NCBI RefSeq assembly: GCF_900258505.1 | Contig: NZ_LT984895.1 | Coordinates: 2,906,608 to 2,970,607, forward strand | Length of the DNA: 64,000 bases | Source: Brachybacterium timonense | Lineage (GTDB): Bacteria > Actinomycetota > Actinomycetes > Actinomycetales > Dermabacteraceae | Reading direction: 5' to 3' | In this document: positions 18,007-26,068 of the stretch, piece by piece | Position numbering within the stretch: position 1 is the first letter of the stretch | How the letters are laid out: every line of letters starts with the position of its first letter | Notes under the pieces: model-generated | Database searches by the model: none | Seen by the model: only the letters and a program-made list of their open reading frames with translations | What the model was told of the DNA's origin: nothing | Program-made: the position numbers and the translations under genes

Positions 18007-19131
18007 TCAGCGCCTACCGTGCTTCTCGATCGCCATCTCGTAATAGCGCAGCAGGTCATCGGACGCCCGCTCCCACGAAAGGGGCTCCGCTTCCTCCCGG
18101 GCCGCTGCCCGGATGGTGCCGCGCAGCTGCTCATCACCGAGCCGATCCAGAGCAGCATCCAGGCTTGCCGGGTCATCGTGATCGAAGAGCAGCCCGTTCA
18201 CGCCATCGGTGACCTGCTCCATCGTCGGTCCCGAGCGGGCGGCGACCACGGGCAGACCCGAGGCCATGCCCTCGAGGATCACCAGGCCCAGGGTCTCGGT
18301 GACGGAGGGGAACACGAAGGCGTCAGCAGAGGCGAAGGCACTCGCGAGCTCCTCCCCCTCCATGAAGCCGGGGAACGTCGTGGCGGTGCCGGCGAACAGC
18401 TCCTCGAGCTCGCGTCGATACGGGCCATCACCCACGATCGCGAGCGCCACGTCCTCGCGCCGCTCCATCATGGGGCGCAGGCGGTGGATCTCCTTCTCCG
18501 CGGCGAGGCGGCCGACGAACACCAGCAGTTTCTTCTCCGGATGCCCATCGGTGAGCCGCTCGCGCATGGCATCGGAGGCGAAACGGGGATGGAAGGCGAC
18601 AGTATCCACGCCGCGCTGGATCACGTGGAGGTTGGTGATGCCCTTGCTCGCGAGTTCGGCGCGCATGGTCTCGGAGGTGGCGAGGTTGATGTCTGCCAGG
18701 GCGTGGTTGCGTTTGATCTGCCACCACACGGCGGGCTTGCCCCAGCGCCATGCTCGGTAGAGGTCGAGGTAGCGCGGAATGTGGGTGTGGTAGCTGGCCA
18801 CCAGCGGAATGTTCTGCCGACGGGCGGCGAAGGCACCGGAGCTGGCCAGCAGGATCGGCTGTGCAGCGTGCACCACGTCAGGGTGGAAGCCGCGGATGAT
18901 GCCGTCGACGTTCGGGGTGGGCAGCGTGAAGCGTCGATGCTTGTAGAACGGCAGCGTCACGGGCCGCACACCCACAACGCGGGCGCCGTGATGCTCGGTG
19001 ACGCCCAGGTCAGGGGCGATCACCATCACCTCGTGGCCCAGGTCGGTGAAGCGCTCGACGGCGTGCCGCAGGCGGGTGACGACGCCGTCGACGGAGGGCA
19101 GGAACGTCTCGGTGACGATGGCGATCTTCAC
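18007..19131 (-). CDS. sqdX: Sulfoquinovosyltransferase SqdX-like (GT4 glycosyltransferase)
   Basis: A 374-residue GT-B fold glycosyltransferase. The N-terminus TETFLPSVDGVVTRL, the VASYHTHIPRYL block, the WQIKR/TSETM region, QRGVDTVAFHP, FVGRLAAEKE and the donor-site segment ETLGLVILEGMASG follow cyanobacterial SqdX, which moves sulfoquinovose from UDP-sulfoquinovose to diacylglycerol to make the anionic lipid SQDG. Related actinobacterial GT4 enzymes (MgtA/PimB types) use mannose donors, so the name depends partly on the neighbouring sqdB, 97 bases upstream in the same orientation. The protein is expected at the cytosolic face of the membrane and has no transmembrane helix. A hairpin pair lies between the two genes. 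Confidence 0.82.
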   Translation of the reverse strand: MKIAIVTETFLPSVDGVVTRLRHAVERFTDLGHEVMVIAPDLGVTEHHGARVVGVRPVTLPFYKHRRFTLPTPNVDGIIRGFHPDVVHAAQPILLASSGAFAARRQNIPLVASYHTHIPRYLDLYRAWRWGKPAVWWQIKRNHALADINLATSETMRAELASKGITNLHVIQRGVDTVAFHPRFASDAMRERLTDGHPEKKLLVFVGRLAAEKEIHRLRPMMERREDVALAIVGDGPYRRELEELFAGTATTFPGFMEGEELASAFASADAFVFPSVTETLGLVILEGMASGLPVVAARSGPTMEQVTDGVNGLLFDHDDPASLDAALDRLGDEQLRGTIRAAAREEAEPLSWERASDDLLRYYEMAIEKHGRR

Positions 19132-19165
19132 GGGATACCTCGAGCGCAGTGGTGGTCGGAAGCTT

Positions 19166-19226
19166 GCCGGGGCCGCTGCGCAGCGGCCCCGGCTCGCGCA
19201 TGCGGGCGCAGTCGCGCCCGCATGCG
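19166..19226 (-). terminator. Two adjacent perfect hairpins between sqdB and sqdX
   Basis: The first inverted repeat spans 19166-19193 (14+14 bases, perfect, effectively loopless). The second spans 19197-19226 (13-bp arms, loop AGTC) and begins 2 bases after the sqdB stop. Neither is followed by a U-run on the minus strand, so they look more like an attenuator, an mRNA-processing element or a GC-type intrinsic terminator that lowers sqdX expression relative to sqdB. Confidence 0.55.
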
Positions 19227-19228
19227 GC

Positions 19229-20377
19229 TCACTTCCAGGTGACGGTGGGCAGAACCAGTTCGCGCTTCACGCGGTCGGTGTTGGCCTTCGCCACAGCGAG
19301 GATCTCCGCGAGCACGTCGTCGGTGAGCAGGTGGGGCTGCAGGCCGAGGTCCAGCAGGCTGGTGTTGACCGCGTTGTAGTAGTGGTCGTACTTCTCCACG
19401 CGGGGGTTCTCGATGTGGTCGATCGTGGTGTTCAGGCCGATGCTCTGGGCGACCTTCGCGACCTTCTCGGCGAGATCCTGTACCGAGAACTCTTCCGTGA
19501 ACTGGTTGAACACTCGGAACTCGCCGCGCTCAGCCGGGTTCTCGCAGGCGATCTCGATGCAGCGCACAGTGTCCTGGATGTTCAGGTAGCCGCGGGTCTG
19601 CGAGCCGTTGCCGTAGACGGTGAGGTCGTGGCCGATCGCCGCCTGGATGAGGAAACGGTTCAGGGCGGTGCCGAACACGGCGTCGTAGTCGAAACGGTTG
19701 ACCAGGCGGGGATCCAGACGGGTCTCGTCGGTCTCCAGGCCGTAGACCACGCCCTGGTTGAGGTCGGTGGCGCGGATGCCCCAGATGCGGCAGGCGAACA
19801 TGATGTTGTCGCTGTCGTGCACCTTGGTGAGGTGGTAGAAGGAGCCGGGCTGCTTGGGGAAGGGCAGGCGGTCGGTGCGGCCCTTGTGCTCGATCTCGAT
19901 CCAGCCCTCTTCGATGTCGATGTTGGGCTGGCCGTACTCGCCCATGGTGCCGAGCTTGACCAGGTGGCAGTCGGGGGCGAAGTCCTTGATGGCCCACAGC
20001 ACGTTGAGGGTGCCGGTGATGTTGTTGCGGTGGTTCTCGATCGCGTGCTCGCGGTCGATCATCGAGTAGGGCGCGCTGCGGTGCTCAGCGAAGTGCACGA
20101 ACGCCTCGGGCTGCAGGTCACGGAAGATCGCGGAGACGGCGTCGTAGTCGCACAGATCCGAGATCCGCACGTCGATGTCCTTGCCGGACACCTCCTTCCA
20201 CGCGGCCACACGCTCCTCGAGCGGCAGGATCGGTGTCATGGAGTTCGAGCCGAGCTCCTCGTCGATGTCACGTCGCACGAGGTTGTCGACGATGGTGACG
20301 TCATGACCCTTCTGCGAGAGGTACAGCGCAGTGGGCCAGCCGCAGAATCCGTCTCCACCGGCGACGACGATCTTCAT
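19229..20377 (-). CDS. sqdB: UDP-sulfoquinovose synthase
   Basis: A 382-residue extended SDR that makes UDP-sulfoquinovose from UDP-glucose and sulfite. The match to plant SQD1/cyanobacterial SqdB is unusually direct: GGDGFCGWPTALYLS (NAD-binding), VDNLVRRDID, HFAEHRSAPYSMIDR, HLVKLGTMGEYGQPNIDIEEG, FYHLTKVHDS with the catalytic Tyr-x-x-x-Lys equivalent, GIRATDLNQGVVYG, and NRFDYDAVFGTALNRF. These blocks separate SqdB from ordinary UDP-glucose epimerases. Length agrees with family members. It is first in a two-gene operon with sqdX, so the operon probably encodes the whole dedicated SQDG pathway. The upstream 281 bases to the next minus-strand gene should hold its promoter. Confidence 0.92.
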   Translation of the reverse strand: MKIVVAGGDGFCGWPTALYLSQKGHDVTIVDNLVRRDIDEELGSNSMTPILPLEERVAAWKEVSGKDIDVRISDLCDYDAVSAIFRDLQPEAFVHFAEHRSAPYSMIDREHAIENHRNNITGTLNVLWAIKDFAPDCHLVKLGTMGEYGQPNIDIEEGWIEIEHKGRTDRLPFPKQPGSFYHLTKVHDSDNIMFACRIWGIRATDLNQGVVYGLETDETRLDPRLVNRFDYDAVFGTALNRFLIQAAIGHDLTVYGNGSQTRGYLNIQDTVRCIEIACENPAERGEFRVFNQFTEEFSVQDLAEKVAKVAQSIGLNTTIDHIENPRVEKYDHYYNAVNTSLLDLGLQPHLLTDDVLAEILAVAKANTDRVKRELVLPTVTWK

Positions 20378-20590
20378 CTCGAGGTTCCTCCAGAGTGTGC
20401 GTGACCGGTGAGCGAGCGGGCCTCTCCCCCGGCGATGTGCATCAGGTGATACCTCCCTAACGTAGTCCAGGAGCGGGCCGACTCAAAGATGGCCGACACC
20501 CCGGTGAACAGGGAAAGAACACCCCATGACGCGCCTCTTCCCGCCATGACTCAGGGCCCCGGCGATGACGCGGCACTCCACGCCAGCGCG

Positions 20591-20641
20591 CCGTTCCTGA
20601 CAGCGTCACTCCCGACAGTGCACCGTTCCCGACAGCGTCAC
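20591..20641. repeat. Short direct repeat in the intergenic region upstream of sqdB
   Basis: Two 19-base copies (20591-20609 and 20623-20641) differ at one position and share the core GACAGCGTCAC. Fragments of the same sequence (GTGCACCGTTC, CTGCACCGTTC) flank them. The repeat lies about 215 bases upstream of sqdB and 18 bases beyond the end of the serine hydrolase gene. It could be regulatory or a slippage product. Confidence 0.4.
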
Positions 20642-20658
20642 CGTCGGCACTGCACCGT

Positions 20659-21471
20659 TCACGGCCGTGCGAATTCCTCCAGCACCGCGTCGGAGAGCTC
20701 AGGGAGCACCCGCCGGTGAGCGTCGCAGATGTCATGGGCGGTGCCCACCACGAGCGCCATATCAGCCACGGGGTCCACCCAGAACAGGCTGCCCCGCATC
20801 CCGAAGTGCCCGTAGGTCGCGGGATCATTGCGCGATCCCGTCCAGTGCGGGCTCTTGTGGCCACGGATCTCGAAGCCCAGTCCGAAGGGGTTCGGGCGTT
20901 GATGACCGAAGCCGGGCATCACTCCCGGCAGATCAGGGAACTGCGGGGTGGTGGCAGCGCGATGCCACTGCTCCTCCAGCAGGGTGGGGCGCAGCATCTC
21001 GGCGGCGAAGAGGGCAAGGTCGTCCATGGAACCCGCGGCACCGACAGACGGGGAGCCGTCCCACTCCACACTGGTCATGCCGAGTGGGTCGAGCACGCGC
21101 TGCTGCACCCAGTCCCCGAAATCCATGCCGATACCCCGGGCCACGTGTCGACCCGCTTCGTCGATGGCGTAGTTGGAATAGGCGCGCCGCGTGCCCGGCG
21201 GATGCAGGGTGCGATTGGACTCGTACCACAGTCCGGAGCAGTGGGAGAGCAGATGACGCAGGGTCGAGTCCGGCGGACCGGCCGGGTCGTCCAGGCTCAC
21301 GAGCCCCTCCTGGACGGCGATCACGCAGGCGGCTGCGGTGATCGTCTTCGTCACGGAGCGCCACAGGCGCACCTGCTCGGTGTCTCCGCGGCGGGCGCGG
21401 ACTCCTTCCGGGCCGAGCACCAGGGCGCAGGCTTCGAAGCCCAGGTCGTCCAAGAGGTCGAGGGCGCTCAT
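20659..21471 (-). CDS. Serine hydrolase, beta-lactamase/PBP4*-like (copy 2 of tandem pair)
   Basis: A 270-residue member of the class C beta-lactamase/esterase superfamily. It has the nucleophile tetrad SVTK (Ser-x-x-Lys), the YSNY motif (Tyr-x-Asn) and a GHFG block where the KTG-like third motif lies (His-x-Gly type, usual in esterases and D-peptidases). There is no signal peptide, so it is probably cytosolic. Its start overlaps the stop of the paralogue at 21468-22289 (ATGA). The two share a common plan, including WTG near the end, GHFG, and W-V-D-P, so they arose by tandem duplication. Substrate unknown. Confidence 0.82.
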   Translation of the reverse strand: MSALDLLDDLGFEACALVLGPEGVRARRGDTEQVRLWRSVTKTITAAACVIAVQEGLVSLDDPAGPPDSTLRHLLSHCSGLWYESNRTLHPPGTRRAYSNYAIDEAGRHVARGIGMDFGDWVQQRVLDPLGMTSVEWDGSPSVGAAGSMDDLALFAAEMLRPTLLEEQWHRAATTPQFPDLPGVMPGFGHQRPNPFGLGFEIRGHKSPHWTGSRNDPATYGHFGMRGSLFWVDPVADMALVVGTAHDICDAHRRVLPELSDAVLEEFARP

Positions 21472-22289
21472 GCGGCACCGCCGGTGGCGAAGCGATCGAG
21501 GATCGCGTCGGTCAGCGGTGGCCAGGCCTCGGCGTGGGCGGGCGAGAACGGCTCGGTTCCGAGGAAGGCGGCGGCGAGGTCTGCGTCGGGATCAACCCAG
21601 AGGAAGGAGCCGGATTGCCCGAAGTGCCCGAACGTGCGCGGCGAGGAGTGCGCACCGGTCCAGTGCGGGTCCTTGCCGTCGCGGATCTCGAAGCCGAGCC
21701 CCCAGTCATTTGTGGCCTGACGGCCGAAGCCGGGCAGGATTCCGCCCAGGCCGGGGAACTGACAGGAGGTCGCCTCACGCCACAGCTCTGTGCTGATGAG
21801 CGTCGGCCGCAGCAGTTCACGGCCGACAGTCAACAGGTCACGCACACTGCCTCGGTACCCGGCTGCGGGAGAGCCGCCGACATCCAGGGAAACGAGCGAC
21901 AGAGGCTGGACGACGGCCTGCTCCACCCAGTCCGACAGGTCGTAACCGGTGGCGTCCTCGACAACCGCCCCAAGCACCTCGAACCCGGTATTGGAGTAGA
22001 TGCGGCGGGCACCCGGCTGTGCGATCGGGTCGGCTCCGTCGAAGGGATAGCCGGCCGTGTGGGCCATCAGATGGCGCACTGTGGCTCCTTCAGGGCCGGC
22101 AGGCTCATCCAGATCCAGCAGCGCGCGGTCGATGGCGACGAGCACAGCGAGCGCGGCGATGGGTTTCGAGACGGACGCCAGGGGGTGGATCTCGTCGATG
22201 TCTCCCTGGTGGTGCAGATCAGTGTCGGGCCCGGTCACCCCGAACGCAGTGGTGAACGGGAGATCCAGGGTGAAAGGTGCGCTTCTCAC
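21468..22289 (-). CDS. Serine hydrolase, beta-lactamase/PBP4*-like (copy 1 of tandem pair)
   Basis: A 273-residue paralogue of the following gene, with SVSK as nucleophile motif, YSNT as the Tyr-x-Asn motif and FGHFGQSGS as the third motif. The GTG at 22289 is chosen because it gives the same N-terminal length as the paralogue and begins just before the first conserved strand; the open frame continues 99 codons further upstream, but those residues are unlike the family. A purine-rich GAAGCTGAG lies upstream. No secretion signal is seen. The 237 bases between this start and the divergent L,D-transpeptidase are relatively AT-rich and probably hold both promoters. Confidence 0.78.
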   Translation of the reverse strand: MRSAPFTLDLPFTTAFGVTGPDTDLHHQGDIDEIHPLASVSKPIAALAVLVAIDRALLDLDEPAGPEGATVRHLMAHTAGYPFDGADPIAQPGARRIYSNTGFEVLGAVVEDATGYDLSDWVEQAVVQPLSLVSLDVGGSPAAGYRGSVRDLLTVGRELLRPTLISTELWREATSCQFPGLGGILPGFGRQATNDWGLGFEIRDGKDPHWTGAHSSPRTFGHFGQSGSFLWVDPDADLAAAFLGTEPFSPAHAEAWPPLTDAILDRFATGGAA

Positions 22290-22526
22290 CCGCTCAGCTT
22301 CACACAGTGTGCCGCGTCGCGACACGCCGAGAGAACCTCGCGAGGCAGCGATGTGCGTCGACGGTGCAACCTCAGGACCAGGCCGTTCGCCGATTCTCGC
22401 CAAAAATTCCAACCAACTGCCTTTTACCCCTTGTTTACTCTTCCTTGACCATGCAAGGTAGTGGCATCCGCAGGGATGACACGAACCCTGAGGATCCACC
22501 AAACCACCACACGAGGGGGAACCATC
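22290..22526. promoter_or_regulatory. Divergent promoter region, AT-rich island
   Basis: This intergenic stretch separates the serine hydrolase pair from the L,D-transpeptidase gene. It contains the most AT-rich block of the neighbourhood (around 22400-22450, with runs CCAAAAATTCC and CTTGTTTACTC). A TTGACC at 22445-22450 could be a -35 box for the transpeptidase, but no convincing -10 follows at 16-18 bases. The transpeptidase has a strong GAGGGGG site at 22513-22519. Confidence 0.4.
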
Positions 22527-23285
22527 ATGTCCGGCACGATCGCGAGCACCACACCCATGACATCCGAGCAGACCCTGGAGGGACACGGGGGCGCCGTCAG
22601 TCGACGCGGCCTGCTGCTCGGAGTCGGCGGGATCAGCGCCGCACTCGCGCTGGGTGTGGGGTCGCAGACCGCAGCCGTGGCCGCACCGCCGAAGCTGCGC
22701 AAGGGCGACCGGGGGGCCGCCGTCACTGAGCTGCAGAACAGGCTCAACGCCGCGAAGTATTGGTGCGGCTCCGCCGATGGAGCCTTCGGTCCGACCACGC
22801 AGCAGGCGGTGTACGCACTGCAGAAGGCCGCCGGTCTGGGGAAGGATGGCGTCGTCGGCCCCAAGACCTATGACGCCCTGAGCCGCAAGGTGCTGCCGAA
22901 GGCCCAGATCACCTCAGGCACCGCCTTCGAGATCGACCTGGACAAGCAGCTACTGCTGTGCATCGCTGATGGGAAAATCGCCTACGTGCTGAATACGTCG
23001 ACCGGTAGCGGCGAGCGCTACTACTCCGGCGGGCGCTGGAAGCGTGCCACCACACCGAAGGGCGATTTCCGCATCTACCGCAACCACTCCAAGGGCTGGC
23101 TCAACGGTTCCCTGGGCCGCATGTACCGACCCTCGTTCTGGGACCGCGGTTGGGCGATCCACGGCTCGACATCAATCCCGCCGTACCCGGCCTCGCACGG
23201 CTGCGCCCGGATCAGCACCGCTGCATCCGACATGCTGTGGAAGCGCAACTGGTTCATCATCGACCGCCGCGTCCTCGTCCGCTGA
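22527..23285 (+). CDS. Exported L,D-transpeptidase with peptidoglycan-binding domain
   Basis: A 252-residue cell-wall enzyme. Residues 25-53 form a twin-arginine-like signal (SRRGLLLGVGG ... AVAAPP). Residues about 58-125 are a PG_binding_1 domain (KGDRGAAVTELQNRL, DGAFGPTTQQAV). The C-terminal YkuD domain has HGSTSIP and the catalytic SHGCARIS, in which Cys is the nucleophile. Such enzymes form 3-3 cross-links or attach proteins to peptidoglycan. The ATG at 22527 is chosen for its GAGGGGG site and because the signal peptide starts there. It ends 182 bases before the fhaA operon. Confidence 0.92.
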   Translation: MSGTIASTTPMTSEQTLEGHGGAVSRRGLLLGVGGISAALALGVGSQTAAVAAPPKLRKGDRGAAVTELQNRLNAAKYWCGSADGAFGPTTQQAVYALQKAAGLGKDGVVGPKTYDALSRKVLPKAQITSGTAFEIDLDKQLLLCIADGKIAYVLNTSTGSGERYYSGGRWKRATTPKGDFRIYRNHSKGWLNGSLGRMYRPSFWDRGWAIHGSTSIPPYPASHGCARISTAASDMLWKRNWFIIDRRVLVR

Positions 23286-23365
23286 CCATCGCCCTCCACA
23301 CAACCTGCACGACCTCCCCGCAGTGCCCGCGCCCCCAGGGCCCGGCGTTCGCCGAGCCTGCACGG

Positions 23366-23371
23366 TACGAT
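23366..23371 (+). promoter_or_regulatory. Possible -10 box for the fhaA-pknB operon
   Basis: TACGAT at 23366-23371 fits the actinobacterial TANNNT -10 pattern and lies about 97 bases before the fhaA GTG. No -35 with good spacing is visible, so this is a suggestion only. It is the best candidate in the 182-base gap before the nine-gene signalling and cell-wall operon. Confidence 0.3.
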
Positions 23372-23467
23372 CGGTGAGGCGCCCACGAGGGCGTCGGCTC
23401 CGTTCTCGCTCCAGGGCGCGGGCAGTGCGGAGCGAGGATGCACGGTCGGACAGCGGAGGGACGCCCA

Positions 23468-24178
23468 GTGGGGATCTTTGATCGGATCGAACGTGGCCTC
23501 GACCGTGGCGTGACGAGCATCTTCTCGCCCGGGCGCGGCCAATTGAAACCGCTGGATCTCGCCCAGGGCCTCAAGCGCGAATGCGATGACCAGATCCAGG
23601 TCATGGACCGCACGCGCACCCTCGCCCCGAACGTGTACACCGTCTACCTGCACTCCGAGGACTACGACAGGTTCGCCTCCTGGGAAGACACCCTCATCGA
23701 CGAGCTCGAGCACGTGCTCACCACGCACGCTGATAAGCAGCGTTACATGTTCGTCGGCGCCGTGAGTGTCAGCCTCGAGCGCGATGACGAGGTGCGCGCC
23801 GGTCGCTTCGAGACCGAGTCTCACACCGAGCGCGGCTCCGTGGCCCCCGCCACCGGCGCGGCGCGCACCGGTGCGGACCCGCACCCGATCCTGGAGATCG
23901 ACGACCAGCAGTATCTGCTCACCGGCGCTGTCACGGTGATCGGCCGCGGCGGGGACTCCGACATCATCCTCGAGGACACCGGCGTCTCCCGGCACCACCT
24001 CGAACTGCGACACGAGCACGGCACGCTTGTGGCCACCGACCTCGGCTCGACCAACGGCACATTCGTGGACGGCGACCGGATCCGCACCCCCGTCGCCCTG
24101 CAGAACGGCTCACAGCTGACCGTCGGACGCACCCGAATGACCGTCCAGCTGCCGGCCGATCCGGCCACGGCCCTGTGA
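23468..24178 (+). CDS. fhaA: FHA-domain protein FhaA (DUF3662-FHA)
   Basis: A 236-residue regulator of cell-wall synthesis. The N-terminal DUF3662 domain (residues 1 to about 120, beginning GIFDRIERGLDRG) is joined by a linker to a C-terminal FHA domain (about 155-230) with VIGRGGDSDI, SRHHLEL and DLGSTNGTFV, the residues that bind phosphothreonine. In mycobacteria FhaA binds phosphorylated pseudokinase MviN and dampens peptidoglycan synthesis; the same role is inferred. The GTG at 23468 follows GGAGGG by a normal spacing, which decides the start. The linker is shorter than in mycobacteria. It is the first gene of the operon running to trpG. Confidence 0.93.
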   Translation: MGIFDRIERGLDRGVTSIFSPGRGQLKPLDLAQGLKRECDDQIQVMDRTRTLAPNVYTVYLHSEDYDRFASWEDTLIDELEHVLTTHADKQRYMFVGAVSVSLERDDEVRAGRFETESHTERGSVAPATGAARTGADPHPILEIDDQQYLLTGAVTVIGRGGDSDIILEDTGVSRHHLELRHEHGTLVATDLGSTNGTFVDGDRIRTPVALQNGSQLTVGRTRMTVQLPADPATAL

Positions 24179-24185
24179 GTCGCCC

Positions 24186-24686
24186 ATGAGTGAATTGACC
24201 ATCATCGCCATCAGGGTCGGCTTCGTGCTGGCCCTGTGGTTGTTCGTCGTCGCCGTGGTGCTGGTCCTGCGCAACGACCTGTTCGGCACCACCGTCGTCA
24301 ATCGCTCGAGCCGCGATCCACGTCGGGACCAGCGCCCCAGCGCCGATCCGGCCAAGGCCGCCTCCGTGCGCACAGAGCCGCCTGCCACCGTGACGTCCCT
24401 CGTGGTGACAGCGGGCCCACTGCGCGGCACGTCTCTCACATTGGGCTCGACGCCGGTCCTGATCGGCCGTGCCCCGGAATGCACGCTCGTGCTCGATGAC
24501 GACTACGCCTCCAACCGCCACGCCCGGATCCTCCGCCAGGGGGACGAATGGATGGTCGAAGATCTGGGCTCCACCAACGGCACCCTGATGTCCGGTAGGC
24601 GCATTGACGGCGCCGAGCCGTTCCGCCCGGGTGCCGCGGTGCGTATCGGCCGCACCGAGATCGAATTGAGACGAGGACCGCGATGA
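24186..24686 (+). CDS. fhaB: Membrane FHA-domain protein FhaB (FipA)
   Basis: A 166-residue protein with one N-terminal transmembrane helix (residues about 5-28) and a cytosolic FHA domain near the C-terminus: LIGRAPECTLVL, SNRHARIL, DLGSTNGTL. In mycobacteria FhaB/FipA is bound by phosphorylated FtsZ/FtsQ during division and is a kinase substrate. It starts 8 bases after fhaA and overlaps pstP by ATGA. Confidence 0.92.
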   Translation: MSELTIIAIRVGFVLALWLFVVAVVLVLRNDLFGTTVVNRSSRDPRRDQRPSADPAKAASVRTEPPATVTSLVVTAGPLRGTSLTLGSTPVLIGRAPECTLVLDDDYASNRHARILRQGDEWMVEDLGSTNGTLMSGRRIDGAEPFRPGAAVRIGRTEIELRRGPR

Positions 24687-26068
24687 GCGTCGCTCTCCAC
24701 TACGCCGCCCGCTCGGATGTGGGCCTGGTGCGTTCGAACAATCAGGACTCCGGTTACGCCGGCAGCCACCTCATCGTTGTCGCCGACGGCATGGGTGGCC
24801 ATGCTGGTGGCGATGTGGCCAGCTCGGTCGTGGTGGGCGAGCTCTCGCGGCTGGACGCCGATACTCCGGCGAGCGACCTGGTTGCCGCACTCGAGTCCAC
24901 CGTGCTCGAAGCGAACCAGGAGATCCTGCGCCGCGCCCGCGATGAACCCCAACTCGCCGGGCTCGGCACCACCGTCACCGCCCTGCTGCGCTCCGAAGGG
25001 AAATTCGCCCTCGCCCACATCGGCGACTCCCGCGCCTACCTGTTGCGCGACGGAGAGACCACGCAGATCACGAAGGACCACACCTTCGTGCAGCGGCTGC
25101 TGGACGAGGGCCGCCTCACCGCAGACGAGGCGGAGCGCCATCCGCAGCGATCCGTGCTGATGCGTGTGCTGGGCGACGTGGACGCCGACCCCGAGCTTGA
25201 TCTCTCCCTGCGACCGGCACATCCCGGGGACCGCTGGATGCTGTGCTCCGACGGGCTCAGTGGCCTGGTATCGCTGGAGACGATCTCCCATGCGCTCTCC
25301 GAGATCAGCGATCCCGGATCCTGCGCCGACGAGCTCGTCCAGCTTGCTCTCAAAGGCGGCGGCCCCGACAACATCACCTGCATCGTGGCTGACGTCGTGG
25401 ATCTCGATGCACTTCCGCGCGGAGTCTCCGCACCCTCGACCACGCCGCAAATCGTCGGCTCGGCTGCACGGAACCGGCATCAGCCGACGTCAGCCTCCGG
25501 ACCTGCGGCGCGCGCCGCGGCCCTCACCCGTGACCCCGAGCCCGACCATCCGTACGAGGATGAGGACTTCGAGGAGCAGGAGCAGCCTCGTCGGGGGCTC
25601 TGGCCCGCGATCGTGGCTGGCATCCTCGCGCTCGGGCTGCTCATCGCAGGTCTCTGGGCGGCCTATGGCTGGTCACAGACGCAGTACTACGTCGGCACCG
25701 ACGGCACGCATGTCGTGGTCTATCAGGGCCTGTCGCAGGATCTGGGGCCACTGTCTCTGTCCCATCCGGTGGAAGTGACAGACGTTCCCCTCGACGATCT
25801 GTCCGACGTCTCACGCGACCAGGTGGAATCGACCATCTCCGCCTCCGACCGCACGAAAGCCGACGCCATCGTGGACCAGCTGCGCCGCGAGGCCCTCGAA
25901 ACGACCGTGGACCGCCAGTCGGGTCTGCCCGGCTCCGGCGGGCCGAGCGATGCAGGCGGGGCGAGCGATGCTGGTGGCGCCGCAGCGGAACAGCCCTCCC
26001 CTGGCACCGGCACCATGCCCAGTCGCGGCCGAACCGCCACGCCTCCCGACAAGGGTGAGGCCCGCTAG
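24683..26068 (+). CDS. pstP: Membrane PP2C Ser/Thr phosphatase
   Basis: A 461-residue phosphatase that reverses PknA/PknB phosphorylation. The N-terminal PP2C domain (about 1-240) has RSNNQDSG, VADGMGGHAGGD, AHIGDSRAYL, LCSDGLSGLV and GGGPDNITC, with all metal-binding aspartates. A Pro/Glu-rich linker leads to a single membrane helix (about 308-332, WPAIVAGILALGLL), then a roughly 125-residue extracellular part ending in a Gly/Ser/Ala-rich tail. Coupled upstream by ATGA and downstream by TAGTG, it is clearly in the operon. Confidence 0.95.
   Translation: MSVALHYAARSDVGLVRSNNQDSGYAGSHLIVVADGMGGHAGGDVASSVVVGELSRLDADTPASDLVAALESTVLEANQEILRRARDEPQLAGLGTTVTALLRSEGKFALAHIGDSRAYLLRDGETTQITKDHTFVQRLLDEGRLTADEAERHPQRSVLMRVLGDVDADPELDLSLRPAHPGDRWMLCSDGLSGLVSLETISHALSEISDPGSCADELVQLALKGGGPDNITCIVADVVDLDALPRGVSAPSTTPQIVGSAARNRHQPTSASGPAARAAALTRDPEPDHPYEDEDFEEQEQPRRGLWPAIVAGILALGLLIAGLWAAYGWSQTQYYVGTDGTHVVVYQGLSQDLGPLSLSHPVEVTDVPLDDLSDVSRDQVESTISASDRTKADAIVDQLRREALETTVDRQSGLPGSGGPSDAGGASDAGGAAAEQPSPGTGTMPSRGRTATPPDKGEAR

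Noticed and set aside
20489..20719. Small plus-strand frame between sqdB and the serine hydrolase gene
   Set aside because: It covers the direct repeats, has no ribosome-binding site and overlaps the end of a well-supported gene.
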